Source of the DNA: CAISIP01 sp031403955 | GTDB lineage: Bacteria; Pseudomonadota; Gammaproteobacteria; Burkholderiales; Burkholderiaceae_C | NCBI GenBank assembly: GCA_031403955.1 | Contig: JANNGR010000583.1 | Coordinates: 3,987-67,986, forward strand | Length of the DNA stretch: 64,000 bases | Direction of reading: 5' to 3' | Shown: in pieces, positions 9,328-18,201 of the stretch | How the letters are laid out: each line of letters begins with the position of its first letter | Numbering within the stretch: the stretch's first letter is position 1 | The notes under the pieces: model-generated | Database searches by the model: none | Seen by the model: only the letters and a program-made list of their open reading frames with translations | What the model was told of the DNA's origin: nothing | Translations under genes and position numbers: made by a program

Positions 9328-10188
9328 GTGGCCGGGTTGATCGGTTGCGACTTCAGCAGTCGTCCCGGCAAGAACAAGCCGATTGTGATCGCCCGCGGTG
9401 TCCTGCATGACACCGATGTGCACCTCCAGGCAATTGAGCGGCTCGAAACACTGGATGCGTTTGGGCACTGGCTCGCCGGACCCGGTGATTGGGTGGGCGC
9501 ATTTGATTTCCCTTTTGGCTTGCCGCGCGAACTGGTGCAAGCGCTGAACTGGCCGACGACCTGGGAGGCTTGTATAGCCCACTTTGCGAGCCTGAGCCGG
9601 CAGGAGATCCGTGACCGGTTCGCCGCCTTTTGTAATGCCCGTGTCCCCGGCGCCAAGTTCGCGCACCGTGCGACCGATCGGCCGGCAGGTTCGAGCCCAT
9701 CGATGAAATGGGTCAATCCCCCGGTCGCCTACATGCTGCATGCCGGTGTACCGCGGTTGATTGCCGCGGGGATCCATATTCCGGGTCTATATGCTGGGCA
9801 GCGCAGCGAATTCGATGGTGATGGCCGGCCGCGCCGGGTTGCCCTTGAAGGTTACCCGGGCATGCTGGCGCGTGAAGTTTTGGGCGCGGTTAGTTACAAG
9901 AGCGACGACAAGGCCCGGCAGTCACCGCAACGATTGGCGCGTCGCAGGCATTTGCTTGAAGTCCTCGAAAACGGCAACACCAGGCTTGGTTTGCGGCTCA
10001 AACTGAACCAACGCCAACGCGCCTTGCTGGTAACCGACGCGAGCGGCGACAGCCTGGACGCTGTCTTGTGTCTGCTGCTGGCGGGTTGGGGCAGTCAACG
10101 CGGGTGGCCCTGGTTTGGCCTGCCCGAAACGTTTGATCCGCTGGAAGGCTGGATCGTCGGCGCGATGCCCGCAGCGCACGATCGATGA
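9328..10188 (+). CDS. DUF429 domain protein
   Basis: 286 residues beginning at GTG 9328 (VAGLIGCDFSSRP). The N-terminal IGCDFSSRPGKNKPIVIA and GAFDFPFGLPRE are the two conserved acidic blocks of DUF429, a family with a predicted RNase-H-like fold. No activity is known for the family. It starts 11 bases after the BLUF gene and could be in the same transcript; it converges with the MinD-like gene on the other strand with only 4 bases between stops. Confidence 0.75.
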   Translation: MAGLIGCDFSSRPGKNKPIVIARGVLHDTDVHLQAIERLETLDAFGHWLAGPGDWVGAFDFPFGLPRELVQALNWPTTWEACIAHFASLSRQEIRDRFAAFCNARVPGAKFAHRATDRPAGSSPSMKWVNPPVAYMLHAGVPRLIAAGIHIPGLYAGQRSEFDGDGRPRRVALEGYPGMLAREVLGAVSYKSDDKARQSPQRLARRRHLLEVLENGNTRLGLRLKLNQRQRALLVTDASGDSLDAVLCLLLAGWGSQRGWPWFGLPETFDPLEGWIVGAMPAAHDR

Positions 10189-10192
10189 ATTT

Positions 10193-11032
10193 TCAGGCAG
10201 CCGAGGGAATGACGCTTTGTTCCAGTTTGCCGGCCAGTTGGGTAATCGCCAAAGCCGCCGGACATCCCGGCAAAGCCTGCATCAGCAATTGGCGGCGCAT
10301 CACCGCCTGGCGCACCGACGGGTCGGCCGGAATATCGCCCAGGTGAACCAGGCGCACTCCGCGCCCGGGCTCAGACACAACAAACCGGTCCAGTACCTGC
10401 TGCAACTGGCTGGTGATGGCGCGGCCGTCACCCAGTCGCGCGGTCTGGTTGATGATCATGTGGATGTTGGCCCTTTTTTGCTGGCCGGCCAGCACCTTGA
10501 TGGTGGCGTAGGCATCGGTGAGTGAAGTCGGCTCGGGTGTTGCGACCACCAGCACAACCGAGGCCAGCGAAACGGCGAACAGAACCACGTCCGAGATGCC
10601 GGCGCCGGTATCGAGCAGCACCACGTCGTAATGCGGAATCAGCCCGCTGATAATGCGCAGGAAGTCATTACGTACCTCGGGCGTCAGGCGTGAATACTCG
10701 ACCATGCCGGATCCGGCCAGCAGCACCGAAAACCCGCCCGGCGCCCGGATGATCGCGTCTTCGAGCTTGGCCTTGCCGGTGAACACGTCGTGCAACGTGA
10801 TCTTCGGATACAGGTTGAGCACCACGTCCAGGTTGGCCAACCCCAGGTCAGCATCCAGCACCAGCACGCGTTGTCCGCGTTTTGCCAGCGCCGCGGCCAG
10901 ATTGGCCGAGACAAAAGTCTTGCCGACGCCACCTTTGCCACTGGTGACGGCCAACACCTTGCCTTGCGGCTTGAGTGGCACCGCCGGCACCAGCGGTTCG
11001 CTCGAAGAGGCTGATTGCACATCACTCATCAA
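10193..11032 (-). CDS. MinD/ParA-family ATPase (FlhG/FleN-like)
   Basis: 279 residues with the deviant Walker A SGKGGVGKT, the switch-like LVLDADLGLANLDV and LLDTGAGISD, and the TPEPTSLTDAYATIKVL segment characteristic of FlhG/FleN/MinD-like ATPases. Such proteins position or count flagella or other polar machines, but no flagellar gene is visible here, so the target is open. Start ATG 11032 overlaps the stop of the upstream GGDEF gene by 4 bases, which suggests the two products act together. Confidence 0.85.
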   Translation of the reverse strand: MMSDVQSASSSEPLVPAVPLKPQGKVLAVTSGKGGVGKTFVSANLAAALAKRGQRVLVLDADLGLANLDVVLNLYPKITLHDVFTGKAKLEDAIIRAPGGFSVLLAGSGMVEYSRLTPEVRNDFLRIISGLIPHYDVVLLDTGAGISDVVLFAVSLASVVLVVATPEPTSLTDAYATIKVLAGQQKRANIHMIINQTARLGDGRAITSQLQQVLDRFVVSEPGRGVRLVHLGDIPADPSVRQAVMRRQLLMQALPGCPAALAITQLAGKLEQSVIPSAA

Positions 11033-11913
11033 TTCACCCCACTCACAACGCTGCTTGTCGGCTCGACCACTACACGCTCAATCCAGGCCGGCGCACCGAC
11101 CGATAAATGACCAAACAAAAGATTCTTCTCCTCTGCACTGACGGCGATGACCTGCTGCTGGTCGATACATACCCGGTTGCGGCCTTCCGCCTTGGCGCGG
11201 TACAAAAGGCTGTCGGCGCGTTCAATCCACAATGCCGCCGTGGAACGCACCCACTCTGGCGCGTAGGCGCCACCGATGCTGATCGTGGCATGCACATTGG
11301 TCACCGGGCCGATCTTGATCGTCAGGGACTCAACCGTCTGGCGAATCCGCTGGGCCACCGCCTGGCCGACCGATACCAGACAGTTCGGCAACACGACGGC
11401 AAATTCCTCACCGCCATAACGCGCTACCGTGTCCATCGGCCGTATGCAACCGGCCAGACACCTGGCGACCGCCTGCAAAACCTGGTCGCCGGCGATATGG
11501 CCATGGGTGTCATTGATGGACTTGAAATGGTCGATGTCGAGCATCAGCAGCAAGGCCGGTTCGCCGGAGCGGGCGACCCCATCGATTTCACGTTCCAGAA
11601 CGGAGCGGAAATGGCGCCGGTTGGCCAGACCGGTCAACGGGTCTTTGAGCGAGAGTTCACACAGGCCATCGATCACGCCCTGCACATAGGCGGTGGGTGA
11701 AGCCTCGATATCCGGCAAAACCGTTGTTGGGCCGTGCTCAAGCAAGGCGCGCGCATCACCCAGGCGCAGATCACTGATATCCACCACGGACGATGCAATC
11801 GATGAAGTCACAGGGGCAATTTGATTGGTCAGAGCCAAAAGTCTAACAGTATCGGCCTGGGCCAAAGCAAGAGAATGCGCCGGGTTTACCGGGTAAAAAT
11901 TGGCTACGGTCAT
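11029..11913 (-). CDS. GGDEF-domain diguanylate cyclase
   Basis: 294 residues. The C-terminal GGDEF domain is intact: DPLTGLANRRHF, LLMLDIDHFKSIND and the active-site YGGEEF, with an RPMD inhibitory I-site five residues before it, so c-di-GMP synthesis with product inhibition is predicted. The N-terminal ~110 residues carry no domain I recognise and no membrane segment. I chose ATG 11913; the frame is open to 12162 but the extra 83 residues have unlike composition. Translationally coupled (ATGA) to the MinD-like ATPase. Confidence 0.85.
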   Translation of the reverse strand: MTVANFYPVNPAHSLALAQADTVRLLALTNQIAPVTSSIASSVVDISDLRLGDARALLEHGPTTVLPDIEASPTAYVQGVIDGLCELSLKDPLTGLANRRHFRSVLEREIDGVARSGEPALLLMLDIDHFKSINDTHGHIAGDQVLQAVARCLAGCIRPMDTVARYGGEEFAVVLPNCLVSVGQAVAQRIRQTVESLTIKIGPVTNVHATISIGGAYAPEWVRSTAALWIERADSLLYRAKAEGRNRVCIDQQQVIAVSAEEKNLLFGHLSVGAPAWIERVVVEPTSSVVSGVN

Positions 11914-12996
11914 GTTGCGGCTACACGTCAAGTTGGGCTCTTGCCTAGGGAAGACCCTCGTGCCAGAAAACGCAGATATGCCAACATCAAGGCTCGATGC
12001 CCCGCGGTTATTCTGGCTGTGAACGGGTCCAAGGAGCCACCATGCGGCAATACCCCGGTGCGATTCACCCGCCGTGCAGCCGGTGCGGTGTATGCCTTGT
12101 TCGCGGACGAGACTTCGGCTACCGACTTTGCCGCTTTGTGGAGCCTGGCAGTTCGGGCGCACTGTCCGTTACTCAGCTTCAATCAGGCGATGGTATTTGG
12201 CGACAGCGACTTTGGCGTGCTAAAGGCAGGCACGACCGCCTTGGGCCATGCGCGGTCCCTTGCCGCGCGGGAGCTGCCGTTGGCGACCCCGATCACGGAA
12301 CGTGCGCAGCGTACGGGCCGGGCTATGGTTGGAAGGTGGTCACCAATCCTGCCATGGTCTCACGCCTTTGGCGGAGGTTGACGCCGTTGCTTAAACCGCC
12401 TGGCCTTTGCCGCGTCAATGGAGTCGGTCCAGTCGGTCCGGATTTTTGCCGCCTGCCGATTGACGGATGCCTTGTTGACTAGTGGTCTGACTTCCTGAAT
12501 CCTGGCCCAGATCGCAGCAAAGGTGTTGGGGCGCTCATGAGCCGGCCTGTGGCAAGCGCCATTGTTATGGCCGACTATTTCATGATCCGAGTCAAAAAGA
12601 GGCGCAGGTAGAGATTGATGCCGTCATTGATATCTGGATGCTCAGAGCCGGCCACACACCGTCAAGTGCAAGTCAAACGGCTCAATCCTGTTATTAGTTT
12701 CCGGGTGCTCAGAGTCATGAACTAAGAAACCGCCGGATACCTGATCCGTGCGTCCGGTGGGGTGGGAGGGAGGGGCCGCCAGTCCTCTTCCTACGTCGAT
12801 TTGACTTCTCTATGATGGTTCCTAGTTGGATTAAAACAGGCTGTGAAATTCATCGCCGTGGTCGACGGTTTTGATCTGACTGGTGGATTGGTGCACTGAA
12901 AGTCGTGCAAGAAAAACGCGGTCGGCATATCTGCATTCAGGCCAGCCATGCCGCCGTGAACGGGCATAACCAGTTAGGAGACGAAAGAGGTGCACC
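11914..12996. other. Gene-poor region of 1.1 kb with decayed coding traces
   Basis: No convincing intact gene. The + strand frame running 11821-12381 has no recognisable family. On the - strand a frame ending with a TGA at 12362-12360 reads protein-like text (e.g. NTFAAIWARIQEVRPLVNKA) for roughly 60-90 codons without a clear start; another short - frame near 12600 ends in INLYLRLFLTRIMK. These look like remnants of genes rather than live ones. A group-II-intron-like 3' end follows at about 12728-12800. Confidence 0.5.
12728..12800 (+). mobile_element. Probable group II intron 3' end (domain V/VI-like), no reverse transcriptase
   Basis: Bases 12730-12760 can fold as an 8-bp helix (ccgccgga with tccggtgg, one G-U), a 2-base bulge (cg, 12751-12752) on the 3' side and a short upper helix, which is the plan of domain V with a CGC-type triad. 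It is followed by a purine-rich/pyrimidine-rich imperfect hairpin ending ttcctacgtcgat, like domain VI and the intron 3' end of many bacterial group II introns. The upper loop is degenerate and there is no intron-encoded protein nearby, so this is a fragment. Confidence 0.45.
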
Positions 12997-13569
12997 ATGA
13001 GCGCTGACCTTCCCAAGATGGCTCGACAACCGGTTGGTGACAAGTTAGCGCGCCAGAGATTCATCGCCAGGACGATCTGGTTCACGGTCCCCGGGACTTA
13101 CCTGCTGCTCGGGGTGGCGTATGTGATCCTTCCGCCGCTCCAGGGGCTGGAGCAGGCCAGCGCGCGACTCTTGCTGGCCGTGCGATGGCTCTTGGTCGCC
13201 ATGATTCCCTATGCGGCGGTTTGTATGGCGATTGCGTCCGCCCGTTTTTTCGAGGGGGCACACAACCCTATTTTGGGCGCGGAGAGCGAGCGCCTGAAGA
13301 TTCACTGCCGCGTCATGCAGAACACCCTCGAGCAACTGGTCTGGTTCGCGCTCTGCGTGGTTCCCCTGGCGACTTATCTCGAACCCGCGCAAGCGCGCCT
13401 CGTCCCGATCGTGTGTATATTCTTCGCCCTTGCTCGTTTCGTCTACTGGTGGGGATATCTGCGCAACGGCACGCTCGGACGGGCGCCCGGCGTGCAGTTC
13501 ACATTTACACTGAACATCTCCTTGCTTGTGCTCGTATTGATGCTGTTCGCAAGACACCTGGCCTCGTGA
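12997..13569 (+). CDS. MAPEG-family membrane protein
   Basis: 190 residues with four hydrophobic segments (about 28-48, 59-84, 110-128, 165-187). The block SERLKIHCRVMQNTLEQLVWFAL is the MAPEG signature (membrane-associated eicosanoid and glutathione metabolism family), followed by RFVYWWGYLRNGTLGR. Bacterial members are of unknown or glutathione-transferase-like activity. The start is supported by a strong ribosome site (aggagacgaaagagg) 8-20 bases upstream. It stands alone between the gene-poor region and the convergent amidase. Confidence 0.8.
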   Translation: MSADLPKMARQPVGDKLARQRFIARTIWFTVPGTYLLLGVAYVILPPLQGLEQASARLLLAVRWLLVAMIPYAAVCMAIASARFFEGAHNPILGAESERLKIHCRVMQNTLEQLVWFALCVVPLATYLEPAQARLVPIVCIFFALARFVYWWGYLRNGTLGRAPGVQFTFTLNISLLVLVLMLFARHLAS

Positions 13570-13595
13570 CCAGGTCTGCTCCTTTCCTGTTGTTG

Positions 13596-15050
13596 CTACG
13601 CGCGGTCTGAATCCAGTGCCCGCGGCCGGCGCGAAACAATGTCCTGTGCGCGCAGCTCGTACGCGCGGGCAATCTGCAAAACCGCCAGATCCGCCTGCGG
13701 GCGTCCGATCAACTGCATGCCCATCGGCAATCCGGCCGAGTTAAAACCCACCGGAACGCTGATGGCGGGCAGGCCCGCCAGCGTGGCATAAATCACCACC
13801 TCCATCCAGCGGTGGTAGGTATCCATCACCCGAGCGCCGATCGTCCGCGGCTAATGCAGCGTGGCGTCAAATGGCCATACCTGTGCCGCCGGCAGTGCCA
13901 GGAAATCGCAGTGCTCGAACAGGCGCAACAGCTGCTGGTAGAAAGCGGTTCGTGCCACACTGGCGTCGAACACGTCGCGGGCCGATAACTGCTCGCCCTG
14001 CGCGGCTTCCCATTGGGCTTCGGGTTTTAGCTGTGCGCGTTGCGCCGGATCGTCCCAATATGGCTGCTGCGTGGCGGCGACCAACCAACGGCGCCAGATG
14101 AGCCAGGTTTGCCAGACGTCGGCGGGCGCAAAGCCTGGGGCCGTGGCCTGCACGATGCAGCCGTCCAGGGCCAGCCGTGCCAGCGCCTGCTCGCACAGCG
14201 CCAATATGCCGTCTTCCATCGGAAGGTAAGCGTCGAGGTTGCCGAGCCATCCGATACGTACGGTTTTCAGGTCCAGCGATAGATCGAGCGACGCGGCGGG
14301 CCAGTGGCCGGCAATCGACAAGGGTGCCCGGTCGTCGCGTCCGGCTTGTACTGACAACAACCGCGCCACGTCTTCAACCGTGCGCCCCATCGCTCCTTCG
14401 GTGCCAAGCTGGCTCAGCCATTGATCGGGTCGGGGCCCGCCCGGCACCCGGCCATGGCTGGGACGCAGTCCAAACACGTTGTTGAACGCAGCCGGGTTGC
14501 GCAGTGAGCCCATCATGTCACTGCCGTCGGCCACCGGCAACAAACGTAGCGCGAGCGCCACCGCCGCCCCGCCGCTGGACCCACCGGCGCAGCATTGTGG
14601 ATCGTAGGCGTTGCGCGTGATGCCAAATACCGGGTTGTAGGTGTGCGAGCCCAGACCAAACTCGGGTGTATTGGTCTTGCCAATCAGAATGCCACCGGCG
14701 GCTTTCATGCGCTGGACCATTATGTCGTCGTGCACCGGAACGTTGTTCGCGAGCAAGGGCGAACCTTTGGTCGTGACAACACCGGCGGTCGCGCTCAGGT
14801 CCTTGACGGCCATCGGAAAGCCATGCATCCAGCCGCGACTGGTGCCGGTGGCCAACTCAAGGTCGCAGGTGTCGGCCTGCGCCAGCAAGTTGTCCGCATC
14901 GACACGACTGACGATCGCATTGAAGCCTGGATTCAGGCGGTCGATCTGCGCCAGGCTGGCTTGCATGGCTTCCCGGCATGACAACTGCCGGGCGTGGATG
15001 CGCAGGCTTAGCTCGGTGGCGCTTAAGTCCGTGATGGTGTTTGACAACAT
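13596..15050 (-). pseudogene. Amidase-signature hydrolase interrupted by an in-frame TAG
   Basis: An amidase-signature protein of about 484 codons. The catalytic region is present: Lys in MAVKDLSAT, the glycine/serine stretch CAGGSSGGAAVALA with the Ser nucleophile. A TAG at 13853-13851 interrupts the frame after WPFDATLH; the sequence then continues in the same frame with PRTIGARVMDTYHRWMEVV to the natural end at 13596. In relatives a Trp occupies this spot, so TGG to TAG is the simplest event. The start ATG 15050 lies 7 bases after the deacetylase stop. The truncated product would lack about 85 residues of the fold. A sequencing error cannot be excluded. Confidence 0.85.
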
Positions 15051-15057
15051 GCCGCGC

Positions 15058-16173
15058 TCACCAATGCAACTGGCGCAGGGTTTCAAATTGCGCCGCCAGG
15101 TTGGTCACCAGACGCTGTTGATCACTCTGCAGGCGCTGCCCCGGCGTCATGTCGTGTTGCGCCGTGAATGGGCAAACCACGTCGGTACGGATGCCCGACA
15201 ATTGTTCCAGCACCGCCAGCCCCCAGAACGGCACCGACACCGGGCAATAACCACCTTCGTGCAACAAAATGATGCGGCTCTGGGCATGGCGGCGCGCAAC
15301 GTCCACCATCAGCTCGGTCATCCAGCGAAACGCAATATCGTCCAGCAGCATGCGCCCGAGCTGGTCGAATTTTCCGGCGTCGTAACCGCAGGGGATGATC
15401 ACCAGTTCAGGGGCAAAGGCATCCAGCGCGGGAACCACAATACGCTCGAACACGTCGCGGTAGGCGCCAAAACCGCAGCCCGCGGGCAATGGCACGTTCA
15501 GGCTGTATCCGAGACCGGGACCGGACCCGATCTCATCCGCTTCCCCGGCCACTTGCAGGTAACCGGCCTGCTGGTGCACCGAGATGTTCAGCACATCCTT
15601 GCGGCTCTCGAAACAGGCCTGGGTACCGTTGCCAAAATGCACGTCCCAGTCCACGATCGCGACGCGTTTCAGGCCGTATTGCGTAATCGCGTGTTCGGCT
15701 GCCAGCGCGGCGTTGGCAAACACGCAAAAACCCATCGACCGGTCGGGTTCGGCATGGTGACCGGGCGGGCGTGTCAATGCATAGGCGTGTTGCACCGTGC
15801 CAGACATTACCGCGTCTGCCGCGGCCAGGCCACAACCGGCGGAACGTACCGCGCAGTCCCAGCCATTGGACGAGATCGGCGCGCCGATGCCAAGTTCGCC
15901 GCCGCCGGCCTGGGCAACGGTTTGCACGTGTGCGACATGGCGCGCGGTATGCAGGCGCAGCAACTCATCGGTCGAGGCGTCGCGCGACGCAATGTTGGTG
16001 AGCTGGCTGCCCAGTCCGCTGGCATTCACCAGGTTGAGCAGGCGCCGCTTCGGGTCCGGATTCTCGATGTGCCGGTTGTAGGGCTCGATGTAGCCGCCGG
16101 GTTTTAGCATTAAGGCGTAATTGCCCGGGTCGTGCCAGAAGCAGCGCTCGTCGGTGACAAAGCCGGTTTTCAT
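15058..16173 (-). CDS. Histone deacetylase-family amidohydrolase (acetylpolyamine amidohydrolase-like)
   Basis: About 371 residues. Zinc-site and catalytic residues of the HDAC superfamily are visible: RPPGHHA, DWDVHFGNGTQ (Asp and His ligands; the second His of the usual HHGNGT is Phe), PCGYDAGKFDQLGRM (Asp ligand) and HEGGYCPVSV (Tyr). Bacterial members remove acetyl groups from polyamines or other amines. It sits between TctA (ATGA overlap) and the amidase in one transcription unit, which fits processing of an acylated amine or amide substrate. Confidence 0.88.
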   Translation of the reverse strand: MKTGFVTDERCFWHDPGNYALMLKPGGYIEPYNRHIENPDPKRRLLNLVNASGLGSQLTNIASRDASTDELLRLHTARHVAHVQTVAQAGGGELGIGAPISSNGWDCAVRSAGCGLAAADAVMSGTVQHAYALTRPPGHHAEPDRSMGFCVFANAALAAEHAITQYGLKRVAIVDWDVHFGNGTQACFESRKDVLNISVHQQAGYLQVAGEADEIGSGPGLGYSLNVPLPAGCGFGAYRDVFERIVVPALDAFAPELVIIPCGYDAGKFDQLGRMLLDDIAFRWMTELMVDVARRHAQSRIILLHEGGYCPVSVPFWGLAVLEQLSGIRTDVVCPFTAQHDMTPGQRLQSDQQRLVTNLAAQFETLRQLHW

Positions 16174-17681
16174 GCTGGCCTCCTTTTGCCGGGCCACAAC
16201 TGATCAATCAAGCGTTGAACCAGCGGCCAGCAGATGATCAACAACGTCAGGCCGACCATCCAGGCCGACAGCGGGCGGGTGATAAACGGCATGAATGATC
16301 CTTCGCTCACCGCCAAGGTCTGGCGCAGATTGGCTTCCAGCGTGTCGCCCATGACCATGCCCAGTACCATCGGAATGGTGGGAATCTTGCAGCGCGCGCA
16401 CATCAAACCAAAAATGCCGAAACCGAGCGCCAGCCAGACCAGGTACCAGGAGTTCGCGGAGGAATAGGCGCCCACAAGACACAACACGAGGATGGCCAAC
16501 CCGAGTTTGCGCGGATTCACATACGCCAGCCGGGCAAGGTATCTCACGCCCCAGATCAACATCAGCATCACCAGCGCGTTTAGCACCAGCAGCCCGGCAA
16601 ATATTCCGTTGACGATCTCCGGGCGCTCGGCAAACAAGGATGGCCCGGGAACGATGCCGTGCACCACAAAAACGCCCATGATGATGGCTGTCATGGCGTC
16701 GCCGGGAATGCCCAGCGCCAGCACGGTGATCATGGCGCCGCCGGAGTTGGAATTGTTTGCCGCTTCGGCCGCCACGATACCCTCCGGGTTGCCTTCACCA
16801 AATGGTGTTGGGTCGGTGGCGCCGCGTTGGGCCCAAAAATACGCCATCGAAGTCGACAACGCCGCGCCTACCGCCGGCAGGATGCCGATCGCGGTGCCCA
16901 GGAACAGACCCTTGCACAAGCTGCGCGGGTAACGCAACGGCTCCAGGAATGCGCGCCACGACAGCCCGGCCTGGTTGATCAACGAGGCGTCGAATTTTGG
17001 AACCGGAGAACTCACCATTACCAGCGCCTGGGCCAGACCAAACAGGCCGACCACCACCGGCACCAGCGGAATACCGCTGAGCATGTCGGCGCCGCCAAAG
17101 GTATAACGCTGCTCGTTCGAGTTGGGGTCGATGCCAACCGAGGCCAGGAAGAAGCCCAGGGCCATCATCATCATCGCCGAGCCAAACTGTTTCTGGTACG
17201 CCTTGCCTACACACAGCGCCGCCAGCACAATCGCCATCACACCTTCCGCGACGCCGAAACGCGCCGCAAAACTTGCCACCGGTTTGGCCGCCAGCCCGAG
17301 CAACAGCGCACTGACGATGCCGCCAATAAACGAGGCCATGAAAGCCAGCGACAAAGCGCGCTGCGCTTCACCCCGTTTGGCCATCGGGTAACCGTCAAAC
17401 ATGGTCATGATGGATGAGGCTTCTCCCGGTGTTCGGATCAGGATCGAGGTTACCGCCCCGCCCGGAAACGAGCCCACATACACCCCCAGCAACAGCGCGA
17501 TGCCGGCCATTGGCGGCATTCCATAGGTAAAGGGCAACATTACCGCAATCGTCACGCCAGGGCCAACACCTGGCAATACGCCGACCACGACGCCAATCGC
17601 CGCGCCAGCGATCATCGCGATGGCCACCGGCAGGGTGCTGATGGCACCGAAGCCTTGCGCCAGACTGTTCAGAAAATCCAT
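16170..17681 (-). CDS. tctA: Tripartite tricarboxylate transporter, large permease TctA
   Basis: About 503 residues with roughly a dozen hydrophobic segments. The TctA hallmark GVLPGVGPGVTIAVMLPFTYGM is near the N-terminus and a second GILPAVGAALSTSMAYF lies mid-protein. It is the main ion-coupled permease of the TctABC system. I took ATG 17681 (MDFLNSLAQGF); upstream codons to 17735 are unlike the family. Located 25 bases after TctB and overlapping the deacetylase start. Confidence 0.93.
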   Translation of the reverse strand: MDFLNSLAQGFGAISTLPVAIAMIAGAAIGVVVGVLPGVGPGVTIAVMLPFTYGMPPMAGIALLLGVYVGSFPGGAVTSILIRTPGEASSIMTMFDGYPMAKRGEAQRALSLAFMASFIGGIVSALLLGLAAKPVASFAARFGVAEGVMAIVLAALCVGKAYQKQFGSAMMMMALGFFLASVGIDPNSNEQRYTFGGADMLSGIPLVPVVVGLFGLAQALVMVSSPVPKFDASLINQAGLSWRAFLEPLRYPRSLCKGLFLGTAIGILPAVGAALSTSMAYFWAQRGATDPTPFGEGNPEGIVAAEAANNSNSGGAMITVLALGIPGDAMTAIIMGVFVVHGIVPGPSLFAERPEIVNGIFAGLLVLNALVMLMLIWGVRYLARLAYVNPRKLGLAILVLCLVGAYSSANSWYLVWLALGFGIFGLMCARCKIPTIPMVLGMVMGDTLEANLRQTLAVSEGSFMPFITRPLSAWMVGLTLLIICWPLVQRLIDQLWPGKRRPA

Positions 17682-17706
17682 GCTGATCCCGGGGCCTCGA
17701 CAGACC

Positions 17707-18201
17707 CTAGGGCAACAGGCCGTGCCCGAAGGCAACCTTCAATACCCGAACAAAAACCAGCCACATGCCGGCGCTCATGAGCACGGCGAGGACCAGAGTC
17801 TCCCTCAGGCGCAGGCCCAGAAACATACCGGTGAGACAAATGAACAAGAAGCTACAAGTCGCGTATCCAAGCCAGGGTATCGCCCATAGGTAGGCCATGA
17901 ACAATACGACCACCATGGCGGCCTGCCGCAGGTTGGCGCTGCTGGAATCGAGTTCCTCACTGCCACCGCGGTCAGAACCACCGCGCCGGCGCACCAGCAT
18001 TTCCCCCAGGCCACCGAGCAGCGCGAGACCAAGCGTGAGGCGCGGGAACAGGGCGGAAGACTCGTACCAGGGAGCGTTATGCGGGTACGGAACGATCAGT
18101 GCCGGGGTGGCTGCAAAAAGTGCCGCTGCTGTCACCGCCAAGGTGATCAGCAGCAGTTGGTCTGTATTGCGGCCGCGCGCCCTGGTGTCGGGTGCCGTCA
18201 T
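17707..18201 (-). CDS. tctB: Tripartite tricarboxylate transporter, small subunit TctB
   Basis: About 164 residues, four hydrophobic segments, with the TctB-like ESSALFPRLTLGLALLGGLGE stretch following the first helix. The small membrane subunit works with TctA. ATG 18201 shares one base with the TctC stop (TAATG). Confidence 0.85.
   Translation of the reverse strand: MTAPDTRARGRNTDQLLLITLAVTAAALFAATPALIVPYPHNAPWYESSALFPRLTLGLALLGGLGEMLVRRRGGSDRGGSEELDSSSANLRQAAMVVVLFMAYLWAIPWLGYATCSFLFICLTGMFLGLRLRETLVLAVLMSAGMWLVFVRVLKVAFGHGLLP

Noticed and set aside
11821..12381. 186-codon + strand frame as a real gene
   Set aside because: It begins inside the antisense of the GGDEF gene, has no recognised domain and no ribosome site near a plausible start.
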